From: Pantoea alhagi
Lineage (GTDB): Bacteria; Pseudomonadota; Gammaproteobacteria; Enterobacterales; Enterobacteriaceae
DNA: 64,000 nt
NCBI RefSeq assembly: GCF_002101395.1
Contig: NZ_CP019706.1
Coordinates: 3,038,001 to 3,102,000, forward strand
Direction of reading: 5' to 3'
The translations under genes were made by a program, and so were the position numbers. Shown here piece after piece: positions 25,027-33,483 of the stretch. Position 1 is the stretch's first letter, and every line of letters starts with the position of its first letter. The notes under the pieces are model-generated. The model was not told the origin of the DNA. It worked only from the letters and a program-made list of their open reading frames with translations, and made no database searches.

Positions 25027-26079
25027 ATGACGGACATCGTACAGTTACTGGGCAAAGAAGCAGACAGCCTTTTGCAACATCGCTGCATGACCATTCCAGC
25101 GGAAAGCCTTTACCTTCCGGGCGCGGATTATATTGATCGGGTGATGATTGATAACAATCGTCCCCCTGCAGTGCTGCGCAATATGCAGACGCTGTACAAC
25201 TCCGGGCGGCTGGCGGGCACCGGCTATCTCTCTATTCTGCCGGTCGATCAGGGCGTGGAGCACTCCGCCGGTGCCTCTTTTGCCGCCAATCCGCGCTATT
25301 TCGATCCGAAAAACATTGTTGAGCTGGCTATTGAAGCGGGCTGTAACTGCGTGGCCTCAACCTATGGCGTGCTGGCATCGGTATCACGCCGCTATGCGCA
25401 TAAAATCCCGTTTATGGTAAAGCTGAACCATAACGAAACCCTGAGCTATCCGGCACAGTATGATCAAACGCTTTATGCCAGCGTTGAGCAGGCGTTTAAT
25501 CTGGGCGCGGTGGCCGTGGGCGCTACCATTTATTTTGGCTCTGAACAGTCTCGCCGTCAGATTGAAGAGGTTTCCGCCGCCTTTGAGCGTGCGCATGAAC
25601 TGGGAATGGTAACCGTGCTTTGGGCCTATCTGCGCAATAACGCCTTTAAAAAAGAGGGCGTGGATTATCACGTTAGCGCTGACCTTTCCGGTCAGGCCAA
25701 CCATCTTGCCGCCACCATTGGTGCTGATATCGTAAAACAGAAAATGGCGGAGAATAACGGCGGCTACAATATGGTGAAATTTGGTCACACCGATGAACGC
25801 GTTTACAGCAAACTCACCAGTGAAAATCCGATTGATCTGGTGCGCTATCAGCTGGCTAACTGCTATATGGGCCGTGCCGGATTGATTAACTCAGGCGGTG
25901 CGTCGTCGGGCGAGACCGATATCGCTGAATCGGTTCGTACAGCGGTGATCAATAAACGCGCAGGCGGCATGGGCCTGATTCTGGGGCGCAAGGCGTTTAA
26001 GAAGTCGATGAAGGATGGCGTGGCGTTAATCAATGCCGTGCAGGATGTCTATTTAGCTAACGACATTACTGTCGCCTGA
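25027..26079 (+). CDS. fbaB: Class I fructose-bisphosphate aldolase
   Basis: DhnA-type class I aldolase of 350 residues that splits fructose 1,6-bisphosphate in glycolysis and gluconeogenesis. Nearly the whole chain matches E. coli FbaB. The Schiff-base lysine is expected in ADIVKQKMAEN, with GYLSILPVDQGVEHS and RAGLINSGGASSGETD as phosphate-binding segments. The start ATG 25027 follows AGGAG; the longer frame from 24913 has no ribosome site. The 150 bases before it carry a GTCGGGC/GCCCGAC inverted repeat (24967-24992). Confidence 0.96.
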   Translation: MTDIVQLLGKEADSLLQHRCMTIPAESLYLPGADYIDRVMIDNNRPPAVLRNMQTLYNSGRLAGTGYLSILPVDQGVEHSAGASFAANPRYFDPKNIVELAIEAGCNCVASTYGVLASVSRRYAHKIPFMVKLNHNETLSYPAQYDQTLYASVEQAFNLGAVAVGATIYFGSEQSRRQIEEVSAAFERAHELGMVTVLWAYLRNNAFKKEGVDYHVSADLSGQANHLAATIGADIVKQKMAENNGGYNMVKFGHTDERVYSKLTSENPIDLVRYQLANCYMGRAGLINSGGASSGETDIAESVRTAVINKRAGGMGLILGRKAFKKSMKDGVALINAVQDVYLANDITVA

Positions 26080-26116
26080 TCCCTGGCGTGGCGGCACTGC
26101 GCCGCCCGATCGGTCG

Positions 26117-26803
26117 TTAAACCTGTTCAAACCATTCGCTGTTCTGCTCGGCGATAGGCGTAATAGAGAAAATCATCTCCTGCAGATGCCGACGCATCGC
26201 CTGTTCAGCGCCGTCGGCATCTTTATTGCGCAACGTGCTGAGGATCTCCTCATGCTGTTCAATCAGACTCTCCGGCGGCGAAACTTTGCTGAGCGTTAGA
26301 AAGCGCACGCGGTCCATGGTGGCTTTGATATTTTCTACCGTTTCCCACGCCAGCTCACAGTGAATACTTTGTGCAATCAGCAGATGAAATTCATCGTCCA
26401 GCATTAAAAAAGCCTGTACGTCATGGCGCTGCGCCGCCATTTTTTGCAGCTGAAGGTTATGTTCCAGCGCCATTAACGCGGCAGGCGCCGCTTCCATTGC
26501 AGCCCGACGCACCACGGCGATCTCTACCGCTTCGCGAATAAACCGGCCATCTGCCACGCGCTGAGCGGAAATTTTACGCACAAAGGTACCGCGCTGCGGC
26601 AGGATTTGTACCAGTCCAGCCTCCGCCAGTTTGATAAAGGCTTCCCGCACCGGCTGACGTGACACGTTAAAACGTGAAGAGACCTCTTTTTCTGACAACA
26701 GTGAACCAGGGTGGATGACGCAGGTGACAATATCCTGACGCAAAAAGCGATAAATCTGCTGGTTAACCGGCTCGTTAGCGGTAATGGTGTAGGCTATTGA
26801 CAT
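26117..26803 (-). CDS. rspR: GntR-family (FCD) regulator of the rsp operon
   Basis: FadR-subfamily regulator of 228 residues. The winged helix spans NQQIYRFLRQDIV to LPQRGTFVRKIS, and the FCD ligand domain has the metal-binding pattern DDEFHLLIAQS and H-containing QHEEILSTLR and MRRHLQE segments. It is close to E. coli YdfH/RspR (PVNQQIYR, SEKEVSSRFNVSRQPVREAFIKLAEAGL). Here it is the last gene of the operon it should control, 88 bases after the ydfI-like gene. The effector is probably a sugar acid. Confidence 0.9.
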   Translation of the reverse strand: MSIAYTITANEPVNQQIYRFLRQDIVTCVIHPGSLLSEKEVSSRFNVSRQPVREAFIKLAEAGLVQILPQRGTFVRKISAQRVADGRFIREAVEIAVVRRAAMEAAPAALMALEHNLQLQKMAAQRHDVQAFLMLDDEFHLLIAQSIHCELAWETVENIKATMDRVRFLTLSKVSPPESLIEQHEEILSTLRNKDADGAEQAMRRHLQEMIFSITPIAEQNSEWFEQV

Positions 26804-26891
26804 ACGACAACTTTCCTGGACAGCTGGACGCGAAAGCCTTCAGTCTAAACAGCCCGTTAGCTCCGCGCCAGCCCTTTTGTCAAAGGAACAA

Positions 26892-28364
26892 TTAATAGCT
26901 TACGATAAGCTGCTTAACCGTTTCTTTCGCCCCGGATTTCAGTAGCTGCTGATAAAAATCGAGCACCCGCGCGGTGAACTGCTCATTAGCCGGCAAGTCG
27001 TCGCCAAATACTTTCTGCAGCGAGAGCAGGGCAGCAATACGTGCTTCGCCTTCAGCACTTTCACTGACGCGCTGCGCCAGCGTCTCTTTTAACGGATCGT
27101 TAATTTCAATCGCGTTGCCCTGTTCATCAACCCCGCCGACATAGCGGATCCAGCCCGCCACGCCCAGCGCCAGCAGATCGAAACGGCTGTTATGCGCCAG
27201 ATGCCAGCGGATGCTGTCAAGCCAGCGCTGCGGCAGCTTTTGCGTACCGTCAGAGGCGATTTGCCAGGTGCGATGCTTAATGGCGCGGTTTTGATAGCGA
27301 GCAATCAGGGAATCGGCGTAGGCGACCAGGTCCACATTTTGAGTGCGCAGGGTTGGGGCCTGTTCCGCCAGCATCAGCTTACGGGCGGCACGCAGGAAAT
27401 TCTCATCCTCCATACAGTCGCTGATATGTTGATAGCCAGCCAGGTAGCCGAGATAGGCCAGAAAGGAGTGGCTGCCATTAAGCATACGCAGCTTCATCTC
27501 CTCGAACGGCAACACATCCTCTACCAGTTCTGCGCCAGCCTTTTCCCAGGCAGGGCGACCGTTAACGAAATTATCTTCAATTACCCACTGGAAAAAGGGT
27601 TCGCACTGCACCGCAACCGGATCGTAGCAGCCCAGCTTTTCGCCCAACGTATCCAGCGCTTCCTGCGTCATTGCCGGAACAATGCGGTCAACCATGGTAG
27701 AGGGGAAGGTCAGATGATGACGGATGTAGTCCGCCAGTCCGGCATCCTGTTTCTCTGCCAGCTGTAACACCACATTGCGTGTGACATGACCGTTTTCCGG
27801 CATGTTGTCGCAGGACATCACGCTAAAAGGAGGAAGATCGCGATCGCGGCGGCGCTTTACGGCAGCCAGAATCACGCCGGGCAGTGAATGGGGCGCATCA
27901 GGATGGGCAATATCGTGCTGAATAACGGGATGTTCAAGGTTAAGCTGGCCGGTGGCCGGATGGTGACAGTAACCTTTTTCGGTCACGGTCATCGAGACGA
28001 TAGCAATATCCGGCTGACACATCGCCTCAATCACCGCCTCGATCCCATCGGTACGTGCATCCACGGCTGCGGTAACGACCCCCACCGCGCGTGAGGTTTT
28101 ACCGCTGTCCGCCATCTCCGTCACGGTGTACAGATGATCCTGCTGACGCAGCGATTCCACCAGCTTGCTGGTGCTGTGCAGATTGATCTCGCACTCGATA
28201 TAGCCCCAGTCGCTCTGCTGCTCCCGCGCCAGCCGGTCAGCGCATACTGCCTGATGGGCGCGATGGAAAGCGCCAAAACCGATATGCAGGATGCGCGCGC
28301 GCAGCCGGGAACGATCGTAATCGGGAACTAAAACATCGTCTGCCAGTGTCTCAACGGATAGCAT
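26892..28364 (-). CDS. Mannitol dehydrogenase/fructuronate reductase family oxidoreductase (YdfI-like)
   Basis: Long-chain polyol dehydrogenase of 490 residues, NAD-dependent and cytoplasmic. The N-terminal Rossmann motif is RILHIGFGAFHRAHQ, the C-terminal domain has MVDRIVPA, VIEDNFVNGRPAWE and the catalytic lysine region KLRMLNGSHSFLAYLG. Similarity is highest to E. coli YdfI, then UxuB. Members interconvert D-mannonate and fructuronate or related pairs. With RspA (mannonate dehydratase family) in the same operon, a hexonate substrate is likely but unproven. Confidence 0.88.
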   Translation of the reverse strand: MLSVETLADDVLVPDYDRSRLRARILHIGFGAFHRAHQAVCADRLAREQQSDWGYIECEINLHSTSKLVESLRQQDHLYTVTEMADSGKTSRAVGVVTAAVDARTDGIEAVIEAMCQPDIAIVSMTVTEKGYCHHPATGQLNLEHPVIQHDIAHPDAPHSLPGVILAAVKRRRDRDLPPFSVMSCDNMPENGHVTRNVVLQLAEKQDAGLADYIRHHLTFPSTMVDRIVPAMTQEALDTLGEKLGCYDPVAVQCEPFFQWVIEDNFVNGRPAWEKAGAELVEDVLPFEEMKLRMLNGSHSFLAYLGYLAGYQHISDCMEDENFLRAARKLMLAEQAPTLRTQNVDLVAYADSLIARYQNRAIKHRTWQIASDGTQKLPQRWLDSIRWHLAHNSRFDLLALGVAGWIRYVGGVDEQGNAIEINDPLKETLAQRVSESAEGEARIAALLSLQKVFGDDLPANEQFTARVLDFYQQLLKSGAKETVKQLIVSY

Positions 28365-28417
28365 GAGAAAATCCTTCTTACTTAACGTAAAAGGCGCGCC
28401 ATGCGCGCCGGAAGTGG

Positions 28418-29701
28418 TTATACAGAAACAGGTTTGCTGGTGGCTTTCGGGCTTTTTATCACGAACAGCACCAGCATTGCGCCCAGCGCGGCAATCACGC
28501 CTGCCAGCACAAAGGCGCTGTCGAATTTGCCGGTATGCTGCACAATAAAGCCGGTAACCACTGGCCCGATAATCCCGGACAGGCTGCCAATCAGATGGAT
28601 AAAGCCGCTAATGCCACCGACACGGCTTTTATGCACCACATCCTGAATAATCGCCCAGTAGATCGCGCCGGTGATATACAGGAAGAAGATAGAGACCGAC
28701 ATCAGCAATACCGCAGAAGTTACCCCTTCTACCGTACCGGCCAGCGCCACACAAAGGGCAGCGGCGAGTAACGAGACCACCAGCACAATTTTTCGCGACA
28801 GCAGCAGCCGACCGGTGATGTTGAAAATCTTATCGGAGATCCAGCCGCCCAGCGCCAGACCGACAAAACCCACAATCCAGGGGATAACGGTGGTCATGCT
28901 CATCGATTTGATGTCCAGGTTGTGCGCCTGCACCAGATAAGCCGGGAACCAGCTCAGGAAGAAGAACAAAATGTAGTTGTAACAAAAGAAGGCGAAGGCG
29001 GTAACCAGGATAATCGGCTGACGCAGATAGTAGCCCAGTCCGTGCGCTGCCTGATCCAGCTCCGGCTCGTCGCCCGGCTGTGCCTCTTTGAGTTTATCGA
29101 TCAATGCGCGCTCCCCGGCGGAAACACGTTTACTGCGCGCCGGATTATCCGCAGCGATGAAAAACCACACCACCATCCAGACGATGCCAATCGAACAGAT
29201 AATGATAAACGCCGGTCGCCAGCCGAACGCCAGCGCCAGATAGCCGATAATCGGTCCGGCTACCGCGCCGCCCAGCGGCGAACCGGCGCTCAGAAAGCCC
29301 ATCGCGGTGGCCGCCTGTTTTTTCGGGAACCAGCCGTTAATTGCCTTGTTGGCGGAAGCACAGATCGGGCCTTCCGCCATGCCGAACAGCACGCGCAGGA
29401 TCAGCATCGACCAAAAGCCGGTCGCAACGGCGGTCAGGCCACAGAACAGCGACCACATACCGACGGCGATGCCCAGCACCAGCGTCGGGCCATATTTATC
29501 GGTCGCAAGGCCGCCAATAAAGTTAAACAGGGCATAACCAAAAAAGAAGCTGCCGAAAATCAGGCCGAACTGCTCGGCGTTCAGCATTAAATCTTTTTCA
29601 ATCATCGGTACGGTGAGGGAAAGCGCTACACGATCGAGGTAATTGATCATGTAGACCAGGAACAGCAGAAGTACTATGGTCCAACGTAAATTCTTGAACA
29701 T
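28418..29701 (-). CDS. MFS sugar-acid transporter, anion:cation symporter family
   Basis: Inner-membrane transporter of 427 residues with twelve predicted helices. The ACS-family signature VYMINYLDRVALSLTVPMIEKDL opens the protein, and GMAEGPICASANKAINGWFPKKQAA is the ExuT/GudP-type loop. It probably imports a hexuronate or hexonate. E. coli has a different MFS protein (YdfJ) in the comparable cluster. It lies between the rspB and ydfI-like genes, all in one direction. Confidence 0.9.
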   Translation of the reverse strand: MFKNLRWTIVLLLFLVYMINYLDRVALSLTVPMIEKDLMLNAEQFGLIFGSFFFGYALFNFIGGLATDKYGPTLVLGIAVGMWSLFCGLTAVATGFWSMLILRVLFGMAEGPICASANKAINGWFPKKQAATAMGFLSAGSPLGGAVAGPIIGYLALAFGWRPAFIIICSIGIVWMVVWFFIAADNPARSKRVSAGERALIDKLKEAQPGDEPELDQAAHGLGYYLRQPIILVTAFAFFCYNYILFFFLSWFPAYLVQAHNLDIKSMSMTTVIPWIVGFVGLALGGWISDKIFNITGRLLLSRKIVLVVSLLAAALCVALAGTVEGVTSAVLLMSVSIFFLYITGAIYWAIIQDVVHKSRVGGISGFIHLIGSLSGIIGPVVTGFIVQHTGKFDSAFVLAGVIAALGAMLVLFVIKSPKATSKPVSV

Positions 29702-29770
29702 GGTATCTCCGTAATCGTTTGATAATTATAATAATTTACGGGAGGGCGACAGCGTCGCCCAACCCCTGGC

Positions 29771-30781
29771 TTATTCAACAGATAAAATAACTTTGCAACA
29801 GGTACGCGGATCTTTTTCAAACAGGGTCATGGCTTGCTCAACCTCGGCAAGCGGGAAATAGTGCGTGACCAGCTTCTCTGGCTGGATAGCGCCGCGCTCA
29901 ATCCATTCAATCACCTGCGGGAAACGATGACTGTTTAATCGTGAGGTAAACAGCGACAGCTCTTTACTGGTCAGGCTTTGCTGCGTTAGCGTGCAGGGTT
30001 CGGCAGAGAAACCAAGCAGGCCGATACGTGCCGCCGGTGAAGCCAGTGCCGCCGCTTCCGCCAGAATCGACGGATGACAGGCAGCATCAATAATCAGCGT
30101 CGGCTGTACGCCTTCCAGCTGGGCCGCCAGCGGCACCTCGCTGTTATTAAAGACCACATCCGCGCCGCTTTGTTGCGCTAACGCCAGCCGCTCCGGCAGA
30201 CGATCCACCACCAGCACCTGCCGTACGCCATACACGCCTTTTAACACCTGGATCGCCGTCAGGCCCATCGGACCCGCGCCATAGACCAGCGCAACATCCT
30301 GCGCGGTGGGCTGCAAAAAGGCAGTGATATTGGCGGCAATGGTGAAGGGCTCAATCAGGCTGGCCAGCTTATCGGGAATGGTATCCGGCACGCGGTAAGC
30401 ATTGCGGGCTGGCGCAACGGCATATTCGCTAAAGCCGCCGTCGCGATGCACGCCAATCACCTGTAGCTCACGGCAGACGTTCGGGCGGCCCACCGAACAG
30501 GGATAGCAGTGGCCGCAGCTCACTACCGGATCGACCGCCACGCGTTCGCCAATGCGGGCAGCATCAACGCCTGCGCCGACGGCGTCGATCACGCCAAAAA
30601 ATTCATGACCGATTACGCGCGGATAGCGCGCAAAAGGGTTATGGCCGTGCCAGATATGCACATCTGAACCGCAAATGCTGGCGTAGCGCACTTTTACCCG
30701 CACTTCGCCTGCGGCAGGTTGCGGCAATGCGCGCTGTTGTAGCTGCAGTTCGCCGGGTTGTTGGATAACCACGCTTTTCAT
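29771..30781 (-). CDS. rspB: Zinc-type alcohol dehydrogenase RspB
   Basis: Medium-chain dehydrogenase of 336 residues. The catalytic zinc site is GICGSD-type (ASICGSDVHIWHG), GHEFFGVIDAVG follows, and the structural zinc cysteines are CGHCYPCSVGRPNVC. The Rossmann motif is VYGAGPMGLTAIQVLK. Three ATGs occur in a row; I use the last (30781, MKSVVIQQPG) because it is best placed after AAGGA and matches E. coli RspB. Ten bases separate it from rspA. It probably oxidises a sugar acid or polyol. Confidence 0.93.
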   Translation of the reverse strand: MKSVVIQQPGELQLQQRALPQPAAGEVRVKVRYASICGSDVHIWHGHNPFARYPRVIGHEFFGVIDAVGAGVDAARIGERVAVDPVVSCGHCYPCSVGRPNVCRELQVIGVHRDGGFSEYAVAPARNAYRVPDTIPDKLASLIEPFTIAANITAFLQPTAQDVALVYGAGPMGLTAIQVLKGVYGVRQVLVVDRLPERLALAQQSGADVVFNNSEVPLAAQLEGVQPTLIIDAACHPSILAEAAALASPAARIGLLGFSAEPCTLTQQSLTSKELSLFTSRLNSHRFPQVIEWIERGAIQPEKLVTHYFPLAEVEQAMTLFEKDPRTCCKVILSVE

Positions 30782-30791
30782 CATCATTTCC

Positions 30792-32006
30792 TTACCAGTT
30801 CCACAGGGTGCCGTCTTCAAGGCGGGCGACCGGCAAATAGGCGGGTTCATAGGGGTATTTCGCTGCCAGCTTTTCATCAAACTCAATGCCCAGCCCTGGC
30901 TTATCGCCCGGATGCATATAGCCGTTATCGAAGGTCCAGCTGTGCGGGAAGACTTCCAGCATCTGATCGGAGTACCCCATATATTCCTGTACGCCGAAGT
31001 TCGGTACCCAGAGATCGAAATGCAGCGCCGCAGCCATGCAGATCGGCGACAGATCGGACGGGCCGTGCGATCCGGTGCGAACCTGATACAGCGAGGCGAA
31101 ATCAGCGATGCGGCGCATGCCGGTGATGCCGCCCGCATGAGTAATAGTGGTACGGATATAGTCAATTAGCTGCTCTTCAATCAGCTGTTTGCAATCCCAG
31201 ATACTGTTAAAAACTTCGCCCACGGCAATTGGCGTAACGGTATGCTGGCGGATCAGGCGGAAGCACTCCTGGTTTTCTGCCGGAGTAGGATCTTCCATCC
31301 AGAACAGGCGGTAATCTTCGATGCGCTTGCCGAAGCGTGCTGCTTCGATTGGCGTCAGGCGATGGTGCATGTCATGCAGCAGGTGCTCATCGAAGCCAAA
31401 GCGTTCACGCACGGCAGCAAACAGTTTTGGCGTAAAATCAAGATACTTTTCGCTCGACCAGAGCTGCTCTTCCGGCCAGTCACCTTTAGTGGCGGGTTCA
31501 TAGGCCATGCCTTTGCCTTTTGCCATGCCGTAGGTGGTTTTCATGCCCGGCACGCCGCACTGCACGCGAATCGCCTTAAAGCCCATCTCTTTATGACGCG
31601 CATAGTCATCCAGCACTTCATCAATACTGTGACCGGTGGTGTGGCAGTAAACCATAACGCCGGTACGCGATGCGCCGCCCAGCAGCTGATACAGCGGCAT
31701 GTTGGCGGCTTTGGCTTTGATATCCCACAGCGCCATATCAACGGCGGAAATTGCGGACATCGTTACCGGGCCGCGTCGCCAGTAGGCGCCTTTATAAAAG
31801 AACTGCCAGATATCTTCGATTTGATGCGCGTCGCGGCCAATCAGCTGCGGGCAGATATGATCTTTCAGATAGGAAGCAACCGGCAGCTCGCGTCCGTTGA
31901 GCGTGGCATCGCCAATGCCGGTGATCCCTTCATCGGTGGTAATTTTCAGCGTGACAAAATTCCTGCCCGGGCAGGTAACAAAGACTTCAGCGTTAACGAT
32001 TTTCAT
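30792..32006 (-). CDS. rspA: Enolase-superfamily dehydratase RspA (D-mannonate dehydratase group)
   Basis: Mandelate racemase/muconate lactonising enzyme-type dehydratase of 404 residues. Metal and catalytic positions are seen in HDMHHRLTPIEAARFGK, WMEDPTPAENQE, AVGEVFNS and THAGGITGMRRIADFA, with the RTGSHGPSDLSPICMAAALHFD segment typical of the ManD group. ATG 32006 gives the E. coli RspA length. E. coli RspA has low activity on D-mannonate, so the physiological substrate is uncertain. First gene of the five-gene operon. Confidence 0.93.
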   Translation of the reverse strand: MKIVNAEVFVTCPGRNFVTLKITTDEGITGIGDATLNGRELPVASYLKDHICPQLIGRDAHQIEDIWQFFYKGAYWRRGPVTMSAISAVDMALWDIKAKAANMPLYQLLGGASRTGVMVYCHTTGHSIDEVLDDYARHKEMGFKAIRVQCGVPGMKTTYGMAKGKGMAYEPATKGDWPEEQLWSSEKYLDFTPKLFAAVRERFGFDEHLLHDMHHRLTPIEAARFGKRIEDYRLFWMEDPTPAENQECFRLIRQHTVTPIAVGEVFNSIWDCKQLIEEQLIDYIRTTITHAGGITGMRRIADFASLYQVRTGSHGPSDLSPICMAAALHFDLWVPNFGVQEYMGYSDQMLEVFPHSWTFDNGYMHPGDKPGLGIEFDEKLAAKYPYEPAYLPVARLEDGTLWNW

Positions 32007-32256
32007 TCTTCTGACCTTGATAGCGACTTCGGATGAACAAAATCTAAGCGCTGTTGTACTACCATACAAGTAGAGATGGGCAGGAGTTCGATCGCGATCA
32101 CACTGTTTCGCGCGGTCAGGTTATGTTGTAAAGAATCTGTTTAAACAGTCGTCTAACAGGCCAGAAGCAAGGGCATAGGGTATGAGTGGAAGCAGAGAAG
32201 AGCGAGGGTAACTGCCTGGTAGCTAAAATATTTTAGCCGCAGGCAGAAAACTCATG

Positions 32257-33156
32257 TCAGGCGATCAGTTCACATTGCGGCGGTAAACGGCAGGCCAGCG
32301 CTCCGGAGATAACCTCAATATGAAACTCAGTGCCGCTGAGCGGCTCGCCGTCGAGATTAAAGGTCATCTCGTTGGGTGAAGAGATCTTCAGCCACGGCAG
32401 CGAAGCGGAAATGATATTCGGATTCTGTTCATCGCTGGTTAAAGAGTGCAGCAGCGTGGAAAGCAGCTCTTGTGAATTGACGATACTCAGATCCAGCAAG
32501 CCATCGTTAATAAATGCCCGTGGACAAAGACGCTGGCCGCCGCCCGCCTGACGTCCATTACCGACGCCGATCGCCAGCGCATCGCCATTCCAGGAGAAAT
32601 CGGGACCGCTGATGGCGCAGCTGTCTGCCTTTAACGTATCCATGCGCATCAAACCATGAATAAAATAGGAGACGCCGCCTAACGCAGATTTCAGCTTTTC
32701 CGGCGTTTCGGTGGTGATACGCGTGCCGAAACCGCCTGTGGCCATGTTAATGAAATAGCGATCCTGATTAACGCGCGCCAGATCGATATTGACTGTTTCG
32801 CCTGCAATCGCCAGCCGCAGCGCGGCCTCAGGATCTTCAGGGATACCGGCGCTGGTAGCGAAGTCATTGGCGGTGCCCAGCGGTAAAATCCCTAAAACCG
32901 GCCGGGAAGAGGATGCAACCTTGATCAGGCTGTTCGCCAGCTCATTAATGGTGCCGTCGCCGCCGCCCGCCACCACGGTCGTGGCATGCAGGGTAATAGC
33001 TTCCTGCAGATAACGCTCGCTGTCGCCTGTTTCCCAGGTTACGCGCACTTCAATGGGATAACCTTCAGCGCGTAGCGTAGCGATCGCCGTACGCAGCGCC
33101 TCGTTTCCCGCACCTTTTCCATTCAGGATCACCAGTGTCAAAGCCTGTTTTTCCAT
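32257..33156 (-). CDS. yegS: Lipid kinase YegS-like
   Basis: DAGK-catalytic-domain kinase of 299 residues, equal to E. coli YegS, which phosphorylates phosphatidylglycerol in vitro. The nucleotide-binding GGGDGTINELAN and LGILPLGTANDFA motifs are present, as is GFGTRITTETPEKLKSALGG. ATG 33156 follows AGGGA; the longer frame from 33252 lacks a ribosome site. It sits at its conserved position near cyaR and trhP. Confidence 0.93.
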   Translation of the reverse strand: MEKQALTLVILNGKGAGNEALRTAIATLRAEGYPIEVRVTWETGDSERYLQEAITLHATTVVAGGGDGTINELANSLIKVASSSRPVLGILPLGTANDFATSAGIPEDPEAALRLAIAGETVNIDLARVNQDRYFINMATGGFGTRITTETPEKLKSALGGVSYFIHGLMRMDTLKADSCAISGPDFSWNGDALAIGVGNGRQAGGGQRLCPRAFINDGLLDLSIVNSQELLSTLLHSLTSDEQNPNIISASLPWLKISSPNEMTFNLDGEPLSGTEFHIEVISGALACRLPPQCELIA

Positions 33157-33332
33157 GCTATTTCCCTTGGCAGCAAATTTTGCAATAAGAGTGACATCAA
33201 AAACAACGCACCTGCGCAGGGGCCTGGATCTTCCACGCGTTGAGTCGCTCACTCATCTTTGTCAGACTGTTTTTATAGCACAGAAGCGGGGAAAAGCTGT
33301 GCGTACAGGTGGGCTTTAAGAGCAGCACGCAA

Positions 33333-33414
33333 AGAAAAACCCGCGCGGGGGAGCCGGGCGGGCGAATGAGGTGGTTCCTGGTATAGACTGCCGTTTCTTT
33401 TTGCTCGTTTTAGC
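33333..33414 (-). ncRNA. cyaR: CyaR small regulatory RNA
   Basis: Hfq-dependent sRNA of about 82 nucleotides that in E. coli represses ompX, luxS, nadE and others. The conserved seed TACCAGGAACCACCTC is intact on the minus strand. It is followed by a GC-rich terminator hairpin (CCCGC...GCGGG) and TTTTT at 33335-33339. It lies beside yegQ/trhP, the same place as in E. coli. The 5' end at 33414 is inferred from GCTAAAAC aligning with the E. coli start. The body outside the seed has diverged. Confidence 0.85.
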
Positions 33415-33420
33415 AAGCGC

Positions 33421-33466
33421 GATGTTATCGACAAACCGCGCCGGCTAATGTGATCAAATTCTAAAA
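33421..33466 (-). promoter_or_regulatory. CRP-type promoter of cyaR
   Basis: TGTGA-N6-TCTAA at 33449-33464 (plus-strand reading) is a CRP-like site centred about 42 bases upstream of the inferred cyaR start, the class II position. TAACAT at 33422-33427 is a fair minus-10. E. coli cyaR is CRP-activated, which supports the reading. Confidence 0.6.
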
Positions 33467-33483
33467 ACGGTTATGGCGGATCA

